DNA from: Lophius americanus
Taxonomy: Eukaryota > Chordata > Actinopteri > Lophiiformes > Lophiidae
Assembly (NCBI GenBank): GCA_037951165.1
Contig: JBBDHG010000127.1
Span: 2,799,001-2,863,000, forward strand
DNA length: 64,000 nt
Direction: 5' to 3'
A program made the translations under genes and the position numbers. Position 1 is the stretch's first letter, and each line of letters opens with the position of its first letter. The notes beneath the pieces are model-generated. The model searched no databases. It was not told the DNA's origin and saw only the letters and a program-made list of their open reading frames with translations. Positions 59,116 to 64,000 of this stretch are shown here, piece by piece.

Positions 59116-60365
59116 CCTTTGTTAGTCCCACGACTGGGAAAATGCAGACTTACAGCATCAAAGAGCACACAGGGCAATATAACAAAATAAAATACAAATC
59201 CTAAAGATAAATATTACATCATACTAGAGATATTACACTTTATTATAAATATTACACTTAAAATCAAACGGTAAAAACGGGGAGAGCTGATCATATTGGA
59301 ACCACCATGTGGTTTATCGCCATTTGTTGCCTGAAATTGTTTTGAAAACACCCAACACCATATGGAGGTTTCAGTATTAAAGTGCAGGTTCTGGTTGTTG
59401 TAGGTGGTTTTAGGTTTATTAAGGTTTTTTTTTAGGGCACATATAAGTTAGGATATGAAAAAGTAAACAGTAGGACTATCCTGACTAGCTTCTCACCAGA
59501 CAGCTTTACCGAACATTCATTTCCTATTTTCAAAAATAATGTAAAACATTGACCTTTTAATGTCCTGCTCAACAGTTTGGTTGATTGGTTCTAAGTCACA
59601 ATTTTTTATTGTAGAATGCCCCTTGGCTGAACCTGTTTATACGACCCAGTGGCAGCAGGTGAGTGCTAAACAATAAGAGCCAAGGATGGAGCCATGAGGG
59701 ACACCATATGTCAAAGTCCTATTTGATAAGTACTTCTTTTTTTTTTTGCTTATTAATCTATTAAATGATGTAAATTGATACAACCATAACCAGTCTAATA
59801 AAGGTACAATGGTTTTATAAAACATGCTTTGCCAAAAGGTTGAGCTAACCTAATAAAAATTGACAATTTTCCATCGTATACAAAATGACTCCATGACATA
59901 ACTTTGATTATGTCATGATTTTCTTATTGTTTCGAAGCATACATGATCATTTTACGGTTACTTTAAAGTGCCAAAGATACAAAATTAACAAATGCCCCAA
60001 AGTAATAAAATATACAATATGATTTTTCAGTCTAGGCCACCAAATACTGTTAAACCAATTCATGACTGTAACATATCCTCCATTCTTTTAGTTGACCTAA
60101 AGTAGGTATACCTATTATTAATATATCTCCTTAGTCTCCTTAGTATCATCAAAGTTTTATGTAATTAACGTAATAGAAACAAAAATACATTTCCCCCTCA
60201 AAGTTAGGGCCTTTCCTGAAAATGATATATAAACCAACCTCAAATTTCCACCAGTTCAATCGTCCTTGTTCCACTTCTACATTCTTTAACTAATGAAATG
60301 AAATTGTTTTCATAAATAACAGATCTATGTTTATTCTATTAAATGGACAAGGGTATAAGGACATT

Positions 60366-60440
60366 ATCAGAATCAGAATCAGAATCAGACTCAGCTTTAT
60401 TGGCCATGTATACGCATACAAGGAATTTGACTCCGGTTAA
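60366..60440 (+). repeat. (CAGAAT)n-tailed dispersed repeat
   Basis: ATCAGAATCAGAATCAGAAT is followed by CAGCTTTATTGGCCATGTAT and ACAAGGAATTTGACTCCGGT, a phrase common next to such hexamers in fish genomes. Confidence 0.65.
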
Positions 60441-61579
60441 CTGAGCTCTCAGAGTACGAACGTCGTATAAATAATTCTAAATTAAATGGACAAGGCAATA
60501 AACAAATATACCAAACACTACCTCAGCAACTTAACTAATGAGTGTTTTGTAAATTAGCAAGAATAATTTGATAGTTTCATCTTTTTCTTTGTTCCCCGCG
60601 TTGTTCTTCTTGCATTCTGTTGAAGAAGGGGGGTGTCACATACATCGTTCTTCAAGGCTGCGTATAGTGCGTTTCATTGAGGTGCAGATAAGCGTCTACC
60701 TCAGGATGAAGTCCTCTCTTTGGCAGAGACAGGAACTGTTGCACCTTCATTGTACCTTGGTTTCATATTAACATCTTTAAGTAAGCATTTTGCTTCTCAC
60801 TCCGATGTTAAAGGGCTGTTTCTTCCTGTAAACGTGCTGCACTTTATGAATTAAATTAACATTTTCTAGACAAGAGATGGATATATTTGATCTCAGATGC
60901 CATGTGACCTCTCAGTAAGTTTGTGAGACAATATCAAATGTCTACCTTGGTTTGACCATTCTCTGTTGGCACATGTAGTTGCCCGGGACTTACATTGGTA
61001 CAAGCATCTCTGTGTCCAACGTAACACGAGTCTGTAAGTCAGCACTGGTGTGAAACTCAATGTAGGGTGATTTTACAGTATAATCAGAGGTGGCAGAAGT
61101 ACACACATTCTTTACTCGACTTTATTTTATTATTATTATTTTTGCTGTTGAATTTCTGTTCACATGTGGTCTTTAGGTAGGAATGTCCAAGTGTGGGGCT
61201 AAAGAGAAACAGCAAAGTCATAACAGTGTTATTTACACAGGTTCACTCCCTGGAACTTGTTTCCAAATGTTGGCTTTCCGGCTACCTAAATTCTGCAACA
61301 AAAGGTTTTGGTTTTAAATGCAAAAACTGCTGTCAGTGACAACAACTTTCTCTTCCTCCCCTTTTGCAGGGTATAAATTCCAAACAAAACATGACACCTA
61401 GAACAAAAAGAAGGTATCATATTTGCCCAGAAGCAATAATAGGAGTTTCCTACTATTCCTAAGGTGTGTTTGTCTGCAGTTTAAGAGACAGGAACGAGTT
61501 GCACAGCTGTAACATGGCCAAGTCTGACATTGACATGTGCGTTTTTGACCTGATGACGCACGCACATACATTTAGTCTG

Positions 61580-61643
61580 AGGATATAAGATGTAAAACCG
61601 GCGGGATCATTTTAGAGATCGAAGATAATCTGCGCTCCTTTAA
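61580..61643 (+). promoter_or_regulatory. Candidate promoter and 5' non-coding exon of the pogo-like gene
   Basis: GGATATAAGATG (61580-61591) is TATA-like. About 30-60 bp downstream a consensus donor TTTAAG/GTGAGT ends at 61643. The next exon would start at the TTTTTTCAG acceptor just before the ATG at 62748, giving a 1.1-kb leader intron. Inferred only from signal order. Confidence 0.3.
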
Positions 61644-62747
61644 GGTGAGTGAAAATAAGAGCTTTCTTGCAATGGCTTTCCACATTTCCTGTTGAAAACC
61701 TGTCCGTTTCTGTCAAAGTATGGTGTTGTCAGCATCTTAGGGTGCGAGTTATTCACTTTCACATTCACGCTTTTGTGCCAGTTTTAACTGTTCCAGCTGT
61801 TTTGGTAAGAATGTTAATAAAGAAATCAGATATATTTGCAGTTGCAGTGAACTTTAAAGCGAACACAATCGAATTTTAGATCATGGGAAACAATGTTGGA
61901 TATACAAGAGACCGACCCAGCAACAGGTTGTTTTAACACAACAGGATTTGACTTAGTACGTTGGGTTGTTTCCTAGTCCCTTGAGAAAAAAAGTTCTTGT
62001 GCACAAAAGATCTTGCGCGCACGAGTTAATTAACTTGATAAGCGAACCTTGTATCACTTGTACACAAGATGCTTTACTTTTAATCCATAAGCGACTCTTG
62101 GTGGAACAAGCCACAATATAACACTTAATGGGCTGACCAGGTCTTACAAAGTTATATTTTATTCTTCAATATGCCGTTTAATTAGAAACACCCAGTGTGG
62201 AGGACGGAGCATATGTTCATTTGATCAAGTCAGAACTCATACAGAATTCCGACCAATATTACATCCGTTTGATCCTTCAAAAATAAGAGCACTTAAAATA
62301 CACTAAGCAGCAAATGGAAACATAAATGTTGAATATTCGGTAAAGTTTCATTCTAACCTGTCTCAACTTAGTAAAATGTTAAAAAATGATGAGCCTCGAT
62401 TTCAGGTTGCATCTACAACCCATTATTTTTAACTCAATGTTAAGTCAAACCATTCCAGCCTATTACTTAGCTGCATCAACACAGCCGTTGGGCTATTAAA
62501 AATAACACAGCCTTTACAGTCTGTATTGTTTAATTTTTATTCACTAAGCTCATGTTTTGGGTCATATTCCCCCATCGTTAGGGACTATGCAATCATAAGG
62601 ACTTATCCTAACATTAAGTTATGAATAGTTTTCAGAGTTAGTCCGCAGAATTGCTGTGTTCACATATGAGTTATGGATGTACCACTGAATAGGTTTAAGA
62701 AGAATCACTAAATCGACCAATTGCCTTTTCCTGTTTGTTTTTTCAGA

Positions 62748-64000
62748 ATGCCGAGAAAAACCATTCGGACGAGGGGGACAGTGCCACCAGAGATTTTAAA
62801 GGAGGCCTCAGAAAAGGTCAGGCAGGGGTCATCTGTCCGAGCAGTGGCAAAGATTTATGGAATATGCCATGTCACTTTGCACCGGTATTGTGTCAGGAGG
62901 AAGACACTGGAAGATGCAGGAAGTAAGGAACTTCCCAAGTCGGGCTATAACAGCCATTTAAAGGTTTTCAGTGCTGACCAGGAGACAACGGTGATGCAAT
63001 ATATCTTGCAGGCTGCAGATATATTTTTTGGACTGTGCCCGAGAGAGGTGAGGAAAATCATTCAAGTAAAACTTAAAGGGTGAAAATAGGGAGAAAAAGG
63101 AAAATATAAAAAAACAAAACACTTTGCCGGAGTGATGGTGCTTAGGCAGTGGCGTTTCTTTCTGTGTGGCGCCCTGGGCAATCCTCCTTTTCAGAGTTTG
63201 GTTCTGAATAAAATTAGACACTACCCATTTACAGGCATTTAAATGCCAGTGCATTTAAATGCCTGTAAACCCCCCCCGGAGGTTTCAGACAAAACAGCTT
63301 CACTTTTCCCTTTCCTCTTCTTTTAGGCTCGGCGGCTTGCATACCAGCTGGCAAAACACTTTAACCGCAAATTTCCTGCATCATGGGAGAATGCAGAGAT
63401 GGCTGGCAAAGACTGGCTAATTGGTTTCATGCAGAGGCACCCAAAGCTGTCTCTCTACCGCCCGCAGTCGGCTATTATATCCACCGAAATGACTTTCAAA
63501 GAGCATCATTTTGGACTTTTCCTCAACAACCTCCAAACTGTTCTGAAGAGGTATCACCTGGAGGGCCATCATATCTGGCACATGGATGAAATTGAAATAA
63601 CAGTCCGAACACCTCAAACAGACATCGCTAAAAAGTACGTCAAACAGGTGGAGGCAATAACATCCACAGAGAGGGAAAGAGTTGTAACGATGGCCATAGC
63701 TGTCAGTGCCACTGGTAACATGATACCTCCACACTTTTTATTTCCAAGAAAACGTTTTCTGCCACACATGATTAATGGAGGTCCACCTGGTTGTATTGGC
63801 ACCGCTAATAATTCTGGCTTGATGCAGGAGGAGGATTTCCTTGTTTTCCTTCAGCATTTTGTCCGTCATACAGGAGCTTCCTCACAGTCCAGTGTTCTAA
63901 TGCTTCTGGATAACCACCCTGCCCATGTGACAACCCGGGGGATTGACTTCTGTAGAGAAAATGGGGTGATACTTTTATCATTCCACCCCCAGTCCTCATA
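62748..64000 (+). CDS. Pogo/Tigger-type DDE transposase gene, 5' part (runs off the window)
   Basis: Exon 62748-63047 (ATG, 100 codons) and exon 63327 to the window edge, joined in phase 0 across a 279-bp GTGAGG...TTTTAG intron. 324 complete codons are open with no stop or frameshift. Residues about 1-55 (MPRKTIRTRGTVPPE, then SVRAVAKIYGICHVTLHRY) are a Psq-type helix-turn-helix. About residues 100-150 resemble a CENP-B-type DNA-binding half (KDWLIGFMQRHPKLSLYRPQ). The DDE domain shows the first Asp in WHMDEIEI and the second in LLDNHPAH; the third acidic position, expected after FHPQSS, lies beyond the edge. It could be a recent transposon copy or a host-recruited gene. The reading frame is much better kept than in the Tc1 relics. 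Confidence 0.85.
63228..63269. repeat. Perfect palindrome with 19-bp arms inside the transposase intron
   Basis: TTTACAGGCATTTAAATGC (63228-63246), a 4-bp loop CAGT, then the exact reverse complement (63251-63269). A C-run follows. Located in the 63048-63326 interval between the two open exons. Confidence 0.95.

Larger units (their letters stand above)
57520..61570. other. Intergenic region downstream of mtmr7
   Basis: No gene is recognised. It contains the pentanucleotide array at 58806-59115 and a (CAGAAT)n-tailed repeat at 60366-60440. 58290-58440 has text resembling fish repeats with AACAAACATAATCCTCC. Otherwise AT-rich. Confidence 0.55.

Noticed and set aside
58698..59177. Two long minus-strand frames with LILSYL/TLPYL repeats
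   Set aside because: They read through the 5-bp array, which is open in several frames by composition. No protein family or start context supports them.

Overview
The window is nuclear DNA of a ray-finned fish, probably a percomorph. It holds intron-split vertebrate genes with canonical splice sites, Tc1/mariner and hAT-like remnants, (TAA)n and (ATAAG)n-tailed dispersed repeats and long (GT)n tracts. It carries four vertebrate genes in the order mtus1(+), pdgfrl(-), slc7a2(-), mtmr7(+). The human orthologues cluster on chromosome 8p22, so this is a conserved synteny block. All gene models were built by hand from splice sites, and every reading frame closes across the joined exons.

Layout. 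1-12.4 kb: eight 3' exons of mtus1 (333 C-terminal residues) and its 3' UTR; the 5' end is outside the window. 12.9-20.9 kb: complete pdgfrl (six coding exons, 365 aa), convergent with mtus1. 20.9-24.6 kb: repeat-rich spacer and the slc7a2 3' UTR. 24.6-36.8 kb: complete slc7a2 coding region, with the two mutually exclusive exons that define the CAT-2A and CAT-2B transporters (649 and 650 aa). 38-46 kb: intergenic, repeat-rich. 46.2-55.8 kb: complete mtmr7 (14 coding exons, 650 aa), divergent from slc7a2. 57.5-61.5 kb: repeat-rich spacer. 62.7-64 kb: an open pogo/Tigger-type transposase gene that runs off the right edge.

The four host genes share no pathway. They encode a microtubule-associated coiled-coil protein, a secreted Ig-domain protein, a cationic amino-acid transporter and a 3-phosphoinositide phosphatase.

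The most unusual signals concern splicing. (1) A perfect 41-bp inverted copy of the slc7a2 exon-1/intron-1 junction lies in intron 2, so the pre-mRNA could fold its own 5' splice site into a duplex around exon 2. (2) An uninterrupted (GT)61 tract ends directly at the AG of the mtmr7 exon that encodes the catalytic P-loop; skipping that exon would keep the frame. (3) The intron between the two alternative slc7a2 exons is open in frame. (4) A block-structured (GTAAG)/(ATAAG) array contains 32 copies of a 5'-splice-site-like word.
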